From: Pseudomonas sp. MUP55
GTDB lineage: Bacteria > Pseudomonadota > Gammaproteobacteria > Pseudomonadales > Pseudomonadaceae
Direction: 5' to 3'
Length of the DNA stretch: 64,000 nucleotides
NCBI RefSeq assembly: GCF_034043515.1
Contig: NZ_CP138214.1
Coordinates: 2,914,001 to 2,978,000, forward strand
Both the position numbers and the translations under genes were made by a program. Of this stretch, positions 1 through 8,601 are shown piece after piece. Numbering within the stretch: position 1 is the stretch's first letter; every line of letters begins with the position of its first letter. A model generated the notes under the pieces. The model did no database searches. It was not told the DNA's origin and saw only the letters and a list, made by a program, of their open reading frames with translations.

Positions 1-2
1 AG

Positions 3-1832
3 CTTAATGTCTACGAGTGCAAGGCTTGGAAGAAATTCGATTCCACACGACTAACCGAGGCAATTGAGCGATTTCTTCAAGGTCGGTGGAAGAAAGATGC
101 TCGCTCATTTACGCTTATTTTGGCACAAGAGGACCTGGGCGAGCCTCTGGCAAGACGTTGGGACATCGAAAAAAAACGCTTAAAGCGGTCTGGAATTGAA
201 GGTGAACTTTGGACGGCTCACCATCTGACACAGAAAACCCAGTCTTATCCGGATCTGCTATCAAAGTTTTTTCCAGGGGCGCACGTCGAGACATTCGGCA
301 ATTTGTGGATGGAGCGTAGCGGGTTTCTCGATGCAGTCTCAAAAGCAGTCTTCGATCCCAGGGAGCGAGTCGCACAGAAGGCCAGAGAGTTCATTGAAAA
401 ATCGGGCAGGCTACTCGACAGCATTTCGGGTGGCAGTAACTTACCGGCTGGATCGACATTAGCCTCAGGCCATCAAATGACAGAGGCGCTGTCTTTTTCC
501 ATAGACGCGTTCCGGAAAGTCAGTCATAGCGGCCGGCATTGGTTTTATAGTGGGCCATGGTTCTCAGTTAGTGTGTTCCTGCCCGACCAAATATCTTCCA
601 AAGCATCCGCCGCTTTTGACTTCCACCAGGAAGATTTAAAGGGAGTTACGATTACGGTGAGCCACGATTGGCTCCTGAAGTGCTTTCTCTTTGCAGCAGG
701 GGCGCTCCTGTCGAGCAAAGCTCGCACATTCATCGTTGGAAAGATGCCAGGCGAGCCCAACCAGTACCTGATTGACCTACCTAATTGCCGGCTGACTCTC
801 CAAGAAGAGATCGTCCAAGAATTAGCCGATGTATCTGATCTGTTAACCATGGTTATGCGCGATGCGCTAAAGGCCATCGAAAGTAATTGGTCAGCTGTAG
901 ATTTTCCATTTTTTGACTGGGGTGGGTCGCATAGAGTTGTCATTGCTTCCATACGTGAAGATGTTTGGAGAGAGATCGGACGGTTCACCGAGGAGCACGA
1001 TTATACGAATGGCTCTACACCTTGGCACATATTCGACGGCCATGCGGAGTTTCTTAAACCGTGCCATCAGGCTGCTACCGCAGAATTCGACGCAGGCTAT
1101 CACTGTTTAATTAGCGCTTTAAAAGAGGAGGGGGCAACGTCCGGTAACAGGGTTAAGCTGCTATGGGCGCCAGATGATCTCACGTACAGATCCCCTTCGT
1201 CGAAAGGATGGTGGCCTTGTGAATTCACTTTGCGCTGGTTGAATGAAACATTGCTTCCCGAGATAAAGCGGCGGGTATTTAGGCGTGAATTTGGCTCGTG
1301 GTGGAAGCGATTTCTGCATTCCAAACCAGCAGAGGAGTTCTCGAGGCACCTAGATAATATCTTCGTCGCACGGGATGCTCGGGAGCCATCACTTCTAGAT
1401 CATGGTCGTTGGAACACTGATATTCTGCGTGGGGTAGAAGCCTTACAGTATTTCTTTACATCTGCTTCGATCGGGGCTGCAGGGCTCGAGATTTGCCAGC
1501 AAGATGTGGAAAACCTATACAGGGCCATCGCCATCGTCGCGGTTCGAAAGCGTGGCTTTCCAGGATATGTGGCTTCGTCCTTAAGCTTAGACGGTCGACC
1601 GGACGATCATGCTCAGCTCATTGGAATGATTCATCATCATATCGATTCTGGGCGTGTTGTTTCTAACTGCCATGTCGTCGATTATGCATTTCGCGCGATG
1701 CTCGAATTGCTCGATGAATCCGACTCCTGTGGTAGTACTTATGATCAAGAAACAATCATGAACTGGCTGCTCCCGTTCGCACGCTTGCGGGACGATGGCC
1801 TACTGGTAAGCCGTCACACTAAACGGACATGA
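3..1832 (+). CDS. 5'-truncated unknown protein with restriction-endonuclease-like N-terminal motif (island cargo)
   Basis: The reading frame is open to the first bases of the window, so the true start lies upstream and about 609 residues are visible. A TTG at 120 is the first candidate start codon inside the window, but the frame continues in front of it without a stop. The first visible residues read N-V-Y-E-C-K-A-W, an E-x-K pair followed by a basic stretch (G-R-W-K-K-D). This resembles the catalytic core of PD-(D/E)XK nuclease-like domains. The remaining ~560 residues show no Walker motif, signal peptide or membrane span, and I do not recognise them. It lies in the island left of ginD and looks clearly less GC-rich than the chromosomal genes to the right. 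A role in DNA processing or phage defence is inferred only from the motif and the island setting. Confidence 0.6.
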   Translation, partial: LNVYECKAWKKFDSTRLTEAIERFLQGRWKKDARSFTLILAQEDLGEPLARRWDIEKKRLKRSGIEGELWTAHHLTQKTQSYPDLLSKFFPGAHVETFGNLWMERSGFLDAVSKAVFDPRERVAQKAREFIEKSGRLLDSISGGSNLPAGSTLASGHQMTEALSFSIDAFRKVSHSGRHWFYSGPWFSVSVFLPDQISSKASAAFDFHQEDLKGVTITVSHDWLLKCFLFAAGALLSSKARTFIVGKMPGEPNQYLIDLPNCRLTLQEEIVQELADVSDLLTMVMRDALKAIESNWSAVDFPFFDWGGSHRVVIASIREDVWREIGRFTEEHDYTNGSTPWHIFDGHAEFLKPCHQAATAEFDAGYHCLISALKEEGATSGNRVKLLWAPDDLTYRSPSSKGWWPCEFTLRWLNETLLPEIKRRVFRREFGSWWKRFLHSKPAEEFSRHLDNIFVARDAREPSLLDHGRWNTDILRGVEALQYFFTSASIGAAGLEICQQDVENLYRAIAIVAVRKRGFPGYVASSLSLDGRPDDHAQLIGMIHHHIDSGRVVSNCHVVDYAFRAMLELLDESDSCGSTYDQETIMNWLLPFARLRDDGLLVSRHTKRT

Positions 1833-2000
1833 ACCCGCGCCGACCAAGAGGGAGCGTGAGCCCGTCAGTTGGCACGCGGGCTATTGGCACCAACTGCGGT
1901 AGATATGGTCATCAACGTTGGCAATCCACTCTACGGGACGGACACCGACGATCGATACGGTAGCGCTGTTGTTCAAAGAGGGCAGAAATCGTACTTTCGC

Positions 2001-2243
2001 CTATCGCGCGAACTCTGGTGGGGGAATGCGTTGACGGCGCGATCCAGCAGGTTTTTTCATCACCTCTTTCAAACGCTGAGCAGGTGCTTCTAACTCAGAC
2101 GGCGACGCAAGGCTAATAGCAAGCATTAACGCATCACGACGTTTCTGTTTACCTTCCAAAATTTCAGAGAGGCTACTTTCCGGCTGAACTGGGTGTTTCA
2201 TCGCTGCTGATCTCGATCTTCGGATCAAATTGGATACTAGCAC
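2001..2243 (-). CDS. small hypothetical protein (80 aa), doubtful
   Basis: The frame starts with GTG and has an AAGG five bases upstream; a second possible start is the ATG at 2201, giving 66 residues. The product is hydrophilic, rich in Lys, Arg, Glu and Ser, with a helix-prone middle (S-L-S-E-I-L-E-G-K-Q-K-R-R-D) and no recognisable domain. It follows the XRE gene on the same strand with a 64-base gap, so it could be co-transcribed. A competing plus-strand ORF of 74 codons at 1869-2093 overlaps it and has less protein-like composition. The call rests only on length, the ribosome binding site and context. Confidence 0.35.
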   Translation of the reverse strand: MLVSNLIRRSRSAAMKHPVQPESSLSEILEGKQKRRDALMLAISLASPSELEAPAQRLKEVMKKPAGSRRQRIPPPEFAR

Positions 2244-2307
2244 AAGCCTTACAACCCACAGCCTTCCGTTGATCCCCTTTGCTTATGAAACGTGATCCAT
2301 AAGATGT

Positions 2308-2589
2308 TCATTGCATCTCGCTTGGCAGTTCCGTTCGAATTCGGGAAAACAGTTCGTCGAGGGTGATCGGATTGTCCTGAAGCAGATAACAGCCTACGAG
2401 GATGGTCAGCGGATGAACGTCCATTACAGATGCTAGCTCGTCTACCTTCTCGATCGTAGGGCTCTTCAGACCGCGCTCTAGGGTGCTGAGATAGGTACGA
2501 CTACTGACGTCGGAGAAATCTTCCTGGGAAAGCTTCCTCTCCGATCTCAGCTTTTTCAGGGCCGTGCCAAAAGCCTGTTTCAGTTCCAT
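2308..2589 (-). CDS. XRE-family helix-turn-helix transcriptional regulator (93 aa)
   Basis: This small Cro/C1-type DNA-binding protein consists of little more than one HTH_3 domain. Residues ~6-60 carry the family pattern: L-K-K-L-R-S-E-R-K-L-S-Q-E-D-F, a recognition helix around S-S-R-T-Y-L-S-T-L-E-R-G, then S-P-T-I-E-K-V-D-E-L-A. The C-terminal ~30 residues are acidic and may form a short dimerisation tail. The start is supported by GAGG eight bases upstream. It is divergent from the gene at 2675, and the 85-base gap between them holds two CTATAG hexamers, so it probably represses its own promoter and its neighbour's. The target is an inference; the fold assignment is firm. Confidence 0.85.
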   Translation of the reverse strand: MELKQAFGTALKKLRSERKLSQEDFSDVSSRTYLSTLERGLKSPTIEKVDELASVMDVHPLTILVGCYLLQDNPITLDELFSRIRTELPSEMQ

Positions 2590-2674
2590 ATTGCCGACCT
2601 CGCAAAAGGAACGATGAAGCCTTCGCGAGCTCTATAGGGCTACAATCTATAGTGTTCACTTTTGGGATGGCGCT
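2590..2674. promoter_or_regulatory. divergent promoter/operator between XRE gene and unknown gene
   Basis: Two palindromic CTATAG hexamers lie at 2632-2637 and 2647-2652, 15 bases apart start to start, about one and a half helical turns. TACAAT at 2641-2646, between them, matches a sigma-70 -10 box at five of six positions for the plus-strand gene. No good -35 is visible. The layout suits an XRE dimer pair occluding a promoter, but no binding evidence exists. Confidence 0.4.
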
Positions 2675-3118
2675 ATGTTCATCACTCACAAACCAGCAGA
2701 GATTTTCCTCGGCGCATACCTGGGTGATGACTCTACCCAGTACTGGCAGTACGTTGAGCAGACCACCCATTGTCCCTGGTTTTACCTCAGAGTAGGTCGT
2801 CAACACGGCAGTGAAGTGTTGACTAGCATGGTTATGCTTCCCAGCATTTCAGCGCTTGAGCAGTTACTTAATGAACAAGGAGCAGACATCTGGCTGCTCG
2901 ATGTCCAGTTGGTTTCACCGGCTTATCTGAACCGAAGTGATGGGTGGAAGATGGAGAGGGTGTTAGAGGTGCGCGAGACGGTGGATGACATCAGTGAGGA
3001 GGCGGCCTATGTGTATAGCTTGGAGGGAGGGCATATCTACACTGAAGCCTTGGGGGCCTGCAGATCCGATTTGCAAAGTCCTCGCATCATTTTTTCGGCC
3101 ACACAGGCAACTCGGTGA
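2675..3118 (+). CDS. hypothetical protein (147 aa), island cargo
   Basis: The ATG start is preceded by GGGATGG about five bases upstream. The protein is soluble, acidic to neutral and rich in aromatic residues, without signal peptide or transmembrane segment; I recognise no family. Patches such as F-L-G-A-Y-L-G-D-D-S near the N-terminus and D-I-W-L-L-D-V-Q-L-V-S-P-A-Y in the middle look like a compact alpha/beta fold. It is transcribed away from the XRE gene, which probably controls it. The 110 bases that follow, up to the ginD stop, carry no obvious gene. It may be the effector or partner of the XRE protein, but no toxin motif is visible. Confidence 0.55.
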   Translation: MFITHKPAEIFLGAYLGDDSTQYWQYVEQTTHCPWFYLRVGRQHGSEVLTSMVMLPSISALEQLLNEQGADIWLLDVQLVSPAYLNRSDGWKMERVLEVRETVDDISEEAAYVYSLEGGHIYTEALGACRSDLQSPRIIFSATQATR

Positions 3119-3228
3119 GCGTGAGCCCAACATGCTTGAACGATTAACGGCATCTTTGATGCGCTAGCGGTTAGGAAATCTTGCCTGTCCGCGGCTTCAG
3201 TCAGCGGCGTTGGCAGCCTTTCTGCCAC

Positions 3229-3624
3229 TTACCGCCCTCGCAATGGAGTCAGTATGTTTTCGACATCCAATCCTTTCAGCAGACAGTTTTGCGCAATTGC
3301 CGACAGTGCTTCATAGAGCTGGTCTCGCTGCTTTATCAAGTCAGCATTCTCTGCCTGCAGATGAGCAATTCGTTCTTCGAGGCTTCTTCGGCGGCGGGCA
3401 CCGTCTGGATCTCTCCCACTCTCTTTGAGTTGTGCAATACGGGCGGACTCAATTCGCCTCCCACGATCACCTACTAGGGTAGCGCGGCTCGTCAGGCCCA
3501 ATCGACGCTGCACTTCGGGGCGTGAAATAGGCGCGAGCTCCAGTCCTAAGCTAATCATTTGAGCGAGGAGGGCGTCGATAGCCTCGTCCAAGGTGCCGCC
3601 CCTCAAGATTTGTCGTTGCGCCAT
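3229..3624 (-). CDS. ginD: GinD-like small coiled-coil protein of the GInt integration operon (131 aa)
   Basis: Last gene of the four-gene integration operon. In GInt islands the fourth gene encodes a small helical protein reported to be needed, with the three recombinases, for integration and excision. Here the N-terminal half contains a DNA-binding-like segment (P-E-V-Q-R-R-L-G-L-T-S-R-A-T-L), then a very basic run (G-A-R-R-R-R-S-L) leading into a predicted coiled coil (E-E-R-I-A-H-L-Q-A-E-N-A-D-L-I-K). GAGG six bases upstream supports the ATG start. It follows ginC by eight bases. The assignment rests on gene order, size and coiled-coil character, not on a recalled sequence alignment; it is also reminiscent of TnpC of Tn554-type elements. 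Confidence 0.7.
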   Translation of the reverse strand: MAQRQILRGGTLDEAIDALLAQMISLGLELAPISRPEVQRRLGLTSRATLVGDRGRRIESARIAQLKESGRDPDGARRRRSLEERIAHLQAENADLIKQRDQLYEALSAIAQNCLLKGLDVENILTPLRGR

Positions 3625-3632
3625 GGTTGCCT

Positions 3633-5747
3633 CTAATCATCCGAAACTGAACTGTGCCGTTTGTCCGAGTCCGCAACCGTCATTGGATGCCCGTTGGGAA
3701 ACACGCGTTGCACACCTACACTGGTATCGCGTGCGAGGACGGAATTTAAATTGTTGAGCTTGTCTTCCTGGTCCGCCAGCCATACGTCGCTGCCTGCCTC
3801 TCCAGCGCCGGCATCGCGCATGATGGTGATTGCCATCGTCAGATTCTCGGCTTGTTTCTCAAGATTGGCTCGCTCCGATGGAGTGCCCATCAGATGGAGA
3901 TGCGAGCAGCCATTCCAGCACTGAAGATGCTTAGGGCAGGGAGCTTGGGAGAAGTCGTGAATGCAGCCTCCAAAGGGTGTCACGTGCAGCGCCGTGGCGT
4001 GTACGGTGAGGAATGCTTCTGCAGTTGTCGTGCCTTTATCTGACAGCAACGCATGGTAACTGTCGGTCAACGCGCCCTGAATGCGTTTATCTCTTATGCC
4101 TGTATGCAGAAAATCGATGCGCTCGTGATGGCTATTGAACGCCAAGAACTCGTGATGCGCAGCAGTGTTTTCCTCAATGCTTGTGTGTTGGTAGTAGACA
4201 TTCTGGTCGAGGCGTTTTCGCCCTAAGGCCAATGCTTGCTGAACATCACTCATGCCGGTCAGATGATAAATAGTGTTTCGCCAGTGTCGGGGTTGGTGGC
4301 TTGTTAGCCTAATCGGAGTGCCATCGGATTCGGTTAGTAAACGACGCGAAAAAATGGACGCATATTTTTCATCGTCACCTAACGCGTGATTGATATCCAC
4401 GATGCTGACCCGACGCGGGACCGCACGAAACACATTTGCCTCACGTCCACCGAAACGAAATTGCCCGTCGAAAGCGATGGCAAGCGTTTCGCTGGTTCTA
4501 AGTACGATACGAGCCTCTCCCCCGACATTTTCTGTTAGTACCGCGTGCCCACGGAGCTTCGGGATGATCAGTCTTTCAATCTCCCCCGCGACGTAGCGTC
4601 GCTTTAACGACCTTCCTCGTTTCTCATCGGGCTCATTGTCAAACGGATGGACGCCGTTGCGTGTGAGGAAAAGGTATAGATTTCTGTTTGCACTCCTTGT
4701 TTCGCTAAAACCTAGCCAATCCAAGACCATTGCATCGGAGATCACCGACTGAGGAGGGTAGCTCCAAATACGTCCTGGGTGGAGTTCTTGCCAAGCGGCA
4801 ATCTCTCGCTGCTCTTCGGTTAGCGTCTTCAATCTCTCTACCGCTCGCCTGGCTAAAGGAACGTCGCTTTCAGCCAACCAATGAACACGGGATTGAAATT
4901 GCTTTTCCGCAAAGTACCTAATTCCGCATTCGACCAGAGGCTTACCATTGGCATCTACAACGACCTCTCCTGTGCTCCCTTTGATCGGCCTCTCGACCCA
5001 ACAATCATAGGGGATGACTGCTACTTCGTTACCTCGCTGTCCAGTCGCAATCAACAAATCGATCACGCGCAGCAAAATTTCTTCGCCGTCACTGAGCGGG
5101 TTGTTCGAACATAGGGCGTATGCTTCCATCGCCTCACGAGAAGGCAATCTATCATCAGATTTACGCTGTTTTACCGCACGATCAGGATCGTGCAATGAGA
5201 TGTACTCGTGGCGGCGTTTCTCTGGTTTTGCATCATGTACGAAGTGGATGGCGGTCTCGGTTAATTGCAGTTTATCGATCGTATCCGCTATTACCTGAAG
5301 ATGAGAGATCGCGTCGTAAAGGTTCTTGTAGCCACTCACGCGGAGAAATTCTACGACGCGGTCAAAATCACCCCGCGTCAACTGTGTAGGGTCGGATACG
5401 CGTCGTTCAAACAACGGATTGTAAAGCCGGCGTACGGCAATATTGTAGGCCGCGACCATCGAAAACTTCAGGCTTCGGGTGCGTTGAAGATATACGATTA
5501 ATGCCTTGCAAAAATCCTGGAAATCCAAGGGGAGGGCAGCTTTAGGAGGAACAGAATAGCCATTCTTTTGAAGCGACTGTCGGTGAGTTTCAAAGGTTAT
5601 GGTCTGTTGTTTTAAGCGCTGCGGCAGCCAATGCTCGACCGACCATAGCGATAGCTCCCAAGGGGTTGGAATCGGTAATGACTGAAAAATCACTTGTTCC
5701 TGTTTAATGAGACCTTCGAGATTCAGCCTTGCTCTAGACGGCGTCAT
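3633..5747 (-). CDS. ginC: GinC-like tyrosine recombinase (704 aa)
   Basis: Third recombinase of the GInt module, much longer than a normal integrase. The catalytic core is recognisable: box I Arg in I-A-T-G-Q-R-G-N-E-V, box II as S-H-Q-P-R-H-W-R-N-T (H-x-x-R), and the nucleophile Tyr in the V-Y-Y-Q-H-T segment. A Cys/His-rich stretch near residue 600 (G-G-C-I-H-D-F, A-P-C-P-K-H-L-Q-C-W-N-G-C) may bind zinc. The ATG at 5747 is preferred over the GTG at 5756, because GGAGG lies nine bases before the ATG but directly abuts the GTG. It overlaps the end of ginB by 14 bases, implying translational coupling. It is intact, unlike ginB. Confidence 0.8.
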   Translation of the reverse strand: MTPSRARLNLEGLIKQEQVIFQSLPIPTPWELSLWSVEHWLPQRLKQQTITFETHRQSLQKNGYSVPPKAALPLDFQDFCKALIVYLQRTRSLKFSMVAAYNIAVRRLYNPLFERRVSDPTQLTRGDFDRVVEFLRVSGYKNLYDAISHLQVIADTIDKLQLTETAIHFVHDAKPEKRRHEYISLHDPDRAVKQRKSDDRLPSREAMEAYALCSNNPLSDGEEILLRVIDLLIATGQRGNEVAVIPYDCWVERPIKGSTGEVVVDANGKPLVECGIRYFAEKQFQSRVHWLAESDVPLARRAVERLKTLTEEQREIAAWQELHPGRIWSYPPQSVISDAMVLDWLGFSETRSANRNLYLFLTRNGVHPFDNEPDEKRGRSLKRRYVAGEIERLIIPKLRGHAVLTENVGGEARIVLRTSETLAIAFDGQFRFGGREANVFRAVPRRVSIVDINHALGDDEKYASIFSRRLLTESDGTPIRLTSHQPRHWRNTIYHLTGMSDVQQALALGRKRLDQNVYYQHTSIEENTAAHHEFLAFNSHHERIDFLHTGIRDKRIQGALTDSYHALLSDKGTTTAEAFLTVHATALHVTPFGGCIHDFSQAPCPKHLQCWNGCSHLHLMGTPSERANLEKQAENLTMAITIMRDAGAGEAGSDVWLADQEDKLNNLNSVLARDTSVGVQRVFPNGHPMTVADSDKRHSSVSDD

Positions 5748-7254
5748 CTGCGGCACCCTCCGTGCGCTGCCGGCAGCGCTCGATGGTAGCGCTTACTGCC
5801 AGGATGGTTGTTTGATGCTGTGCGAGAGGCCGGTTGTGAATGAGGTCTCCGGCTTGTTCTGCCATGTCAATGAACCGCTGAGCTTCTCGTTGCAGCGCCT
5901 CTTTCACTTGCTCGTGCCGGCCGTCAGCAAAGGGGTGAAATTTTTTGCAGGTGTAGCAGGCATAGACGGGATTGTAGGGGCAGTGCGTATGAACTGGGAG
6001 GGCGCATGCACCGATGTCTCCGATGTACTGTGTGTCGATCACGCCACGGATAGCTCTTTCGGCAGCGGTATCGCGGCGTTGCACGACTTCCCCGGTCAAG
6101 ATACTGCGCATAATGCGTTGATAGGCGGGACTCTTGCCGAGTGCTTTTTCTTTGATCCGGGCAATGTTGGGAGTTGCCGTGACGTAAGCGCGCGCCGCTA
6201 CTGTGCTGTTATGGCCAAGCAGTTCGGCAATCATGTCTGCCGGAGTTCCCTGGTCAGCCAAACCTTGCCCGAGGTGATGGCGCAACAAGATAGTTACCTG
6301 GTTAGGCTTGTCTATCCCTGCTTCACGCAGTTCATGTTTAAGGCCTATACCGATTTCGTTAACTGACAGACGTTTTCCATTAGGACTGACAAATAATGGT
6401 CCCCAGTCGCTGCCAAATTGGCGTTGAATTTCCGAGATGTGGCGTGAGATTTTTTCACCCAGTCGGGAGGTGACTTTGCGGGGCCGTCGCTCAGGCCTGC
6501 GCTGGCCGACCTTTTTGGCCATGGGTAGCCAGAGGGTGTAGTACCTCTCATGATCAGCGCTTTCAATGAACTCAAAATCCGCGATGTCAAGCGAGTGAAA
6601 TTGAATCGAGCGTGGTGCGAGTTCGAAACCTAAGTGAAGTACTATATTGAACTGGGCCTCCTCCCAAGAGGTAGGTGAAACCTCTCGTTCAATCCGTTTG
6701 AGCAATCGAACTTCCTCATCGAGGTCTAAACCAGACTGCGAGAGAAAAATTCGCGCATACGGGTCAACTCGATCTGATTTCACATCCTTGATTTTTAAGT
6801 AGGTGATTGGATCGAAGCCATTGATTCATCTATCCATTGCCCATCGGTAAAGCCTTCGAAATCCTATAAGTACTGCCCTCGTTTTTTTGAGTTCCTCAAG
6901 AGCAGTGACCAGCTGATGGGTGTCCCAAGGAAGTCCGGTCGCGAGATTTGTACTAGATAAAAAGCGTAGGGTATCTGCGAACATTACCGCGGTTCGAGGG
7001 GCATATTTCTCAAGTGCATAGGCCATAAAACCTTTGCCTATTTCTATTAGCTCCGAGTTCAATTGGAGTGCAGCCCAATCGACTTTCATCGCGAGTCCAC
7101 CGTCGTACCACGTCCACACCTTCAGCCGGGTATCGACGTATCGTGGCTGATCATTGGTGCGTGTTCGAATAGCGACCTGAGCCGGCCCTTGGAACAAATA
7201 GCCCGAAAAAGAGGAGGAGGGTGAAGCATGATCTTTGCCAACTGATTTAGTCAC
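5734..7254 (-). pseudogene. ginB: GinB-like tyrosine recombinase split by an in-frame TGA
   Basis: One continuous frame runs from a GTG at 7254, with a very strong AAGGAGG six bases upstream, to the stop at 5734-5736. It is broken by a TGA at 6826-6828, after ...R-R-L-Y-R-W-A-M-D-R. Reading resumes in the same frame with I-N-G-F-D-P-I-T-Y-L and then the whole catalytic part. The 142-residue upstream piece is the arm/core-binding portion. The downstream piece holds the box I Arg (F-E-L-A-P-R-S-I), L-R-H-H-L-G-Q-G-L, the L-L-G-H motif and the A-R-A-Y-V tyrosine, plus a Cys-rich tail (H-C-P-Y-N-P-V-Y-A-C-Y-T-C). A GTG at 6783 could restart translation, but only as a truncated enzyme. A nonsense mutation (for example CGA to TGA) is the simplest reading; sequencing error or readthrough are alternatives. 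Confidence 0.75.
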
Positions 7255-7265
7255 AACTAACCTCC

Positions 7266-8519
7266 TTAACTGTCAAATCGGCTCCAGGCTGCCGAGGCAC
7301 GCTGGGCATTGTGGAGGTTGGCCGACTCGGCTAGATAACGACTTGCATAACGGCGTGGCATCGTCGAAGTCTCAGACCAACCGCAGACTCGTCGGAGTTC
7401 GTCCGTGGCCCGTTCGAGGTCATACCCACGCGTCTCGATCAAGAAAGACAAAAACCGGTCGGCAAAGGTGTGGCGGAAGTCATGCGCGGAAAGTGTAGGC
7501 AACAATCCCGGACGAGCCAGTTCAATGGTCAGAAACAGCCGATCAAGAACGTTAGACAACGCGCGGATGGACAGCGGACGGCCTCGATCCGAGATGAACA
7601 AATAGCGGTACATCAATTTCATCGGCTTGCCGTGACGCAGAGGGCGCCGTTCGCTCTGGATATATCGCTCGTAGACCTCATACAACTGAGTGGAGATGCC
7701 TACGGTCCGCCCATGTGTTTTCAGTGCAGGCTCTTCAGCGCGTGGGTCGCCTGGATCATGTTCGCGGTCATTGATGCTGACATAGGCATGCTGAGAACCC
7801 TGGTTAATATCCGTGGTGTAGAGCTTCAGAAGCTCTCCGCGACGGATACCAGTCTCCAGTAGCAATTCAATCATTAGCCAATTGCGCAACTGCAATCGTT
7901 CCGGGAACGGATTCTCCGCGGCACCCGGGCGAATCAGTGTACGAACGATCTGAAGCTGCATATCTGTCAGGCTGCGGTAACGAGTGCGGTCGGGACGAAG
8001 ATTGATGATATGGCTCTCAAAGCGCCGTTCAATGACGTCGGCGACATCGGCAAATACAACTTCGATGTTAGTCAGGGTGGTTGAGTTCTGACGGGCGCGC
8101 GGAATGTAACGAGTCACGCACCAGGACAGGTACTGCTTCAGCAACCGCAGGTACTGGTCACGGGTACGCGGATCGATCTGAGGAAAAGGTGCCGTTGCAG
8201 CTTTGCCGATTCGGGCGACCAGGTTGTCGGCTTGACGGCCGCTTTGGAGCCAGATGGCGTAACCATCCAGTAAAGCCAGAATCGACTCGAAGTGGCAGGC
8301 CAAGATGGCGTCATCAATATTGAGGTCACGGCTTTTGGCATAGATGTAGAAAGCCTGGATCGCGCGCAGATGTGCCGCAGTAGTGTTGTAAGCGCGGTAC
8401 CTTAGCTTGAGTTGAACGTAGATGAACGGGACAAGTATGGGCAAAGGCTCCGCATCTCCAGTCTGCACGAGCAGCGGTACACGCTGACCTGAAGAGAAAC
8501 GGCATTGAATCAGCTTCAT
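7266..8519 (-). CDS. ginA: GinA-like tyrosine recombinase (417 aa)
   Basis: First gene of the integration operon and closest to the island end. The catalytic residues are all visible: Arg in L-E-T-G-I-R-R-G-E-L-L, H-x-x-R as A-H-D-F-R-H-T-F-A-D, then V-C-G-W-S-E-T-S in place of the usual L-G-H, and the nucleophile Tyr in M-P-R-R-Y-A-S-R-Y. The N-terminal ~180 residues form the core-binding SAM-like domain. I place the start at the ATG at 8519 because AGGTGG lies six bases upstream; the ATG at 8534, five codons earlier, has no ribosome binding site. ginB starts 11 bases after it. In known GInts ginA, B, C and D are all required for movement. Confidence 0.85.
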   Translation of the reverse strand: MKLIQCRFSSGQRVPLLVQTGDAEPLPILVPFIYVQLKLRYRAYNTTAAHLRAIQAFYIYAKSRDLNIDDAILACHFESILALLDGYAIWLQSGRQADNLVARIGKAATAPFPQIDPRTRDQYLRLLKQYLSWCVTRYIPRARQNSTTLTNIEVVFADVADVIERRFESHIINLRPDRTRYRSLTDMQLQIVRTLIRPGAAENPFPERLQLRNWLMIELLLETGIRRGELLKLYTTDINQGSQHAYVSINDREHDPGDPRAEEPALKTHGRTVGISTQLYEVYERYIQSERRPLRHGKPMKLMYRYLFISDRGRPLSIRALSNVLDRLFLTIELARPGLLPTLSAHDFRHTFADRFLSFLIETRGYDLERATDELRRVCGWSETSTMPRRYASRYLAESANLHNAQRASAAWSRFDS

Positions 8520-8601
8520 CGGCAGCCACCTCATTCAATGACTCGCCATGAACACGAAGGACATGGCCCGTTGAGAGATTGGACGTCAGAAACGGTTTTG
8601 T

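Noticed and set aside
1869..2093. 74-codon plus-strand ORF between the nuclease-like gene and the XRE gene
   Set aside because: No ribosome binding site, no protein-like pattern, and it overlaps a somewhat better minus-strand frame.
2308..3118. XRE gene plus 147-residue gene as a toxin-antitoxin pair
   Set aside because: The genes are divergent, not in one operon, and the larger protein has no toxin-fold motif (RelE, HipA, Fic, PIN).
6105..6120. GCGCATAATGCG stretch resembling half of a dif site
   Set aside because: Only about ten bases match, the XerD arm and centre are absent, and it lies inside ginB coding sequence; chance is the simplest explanation.
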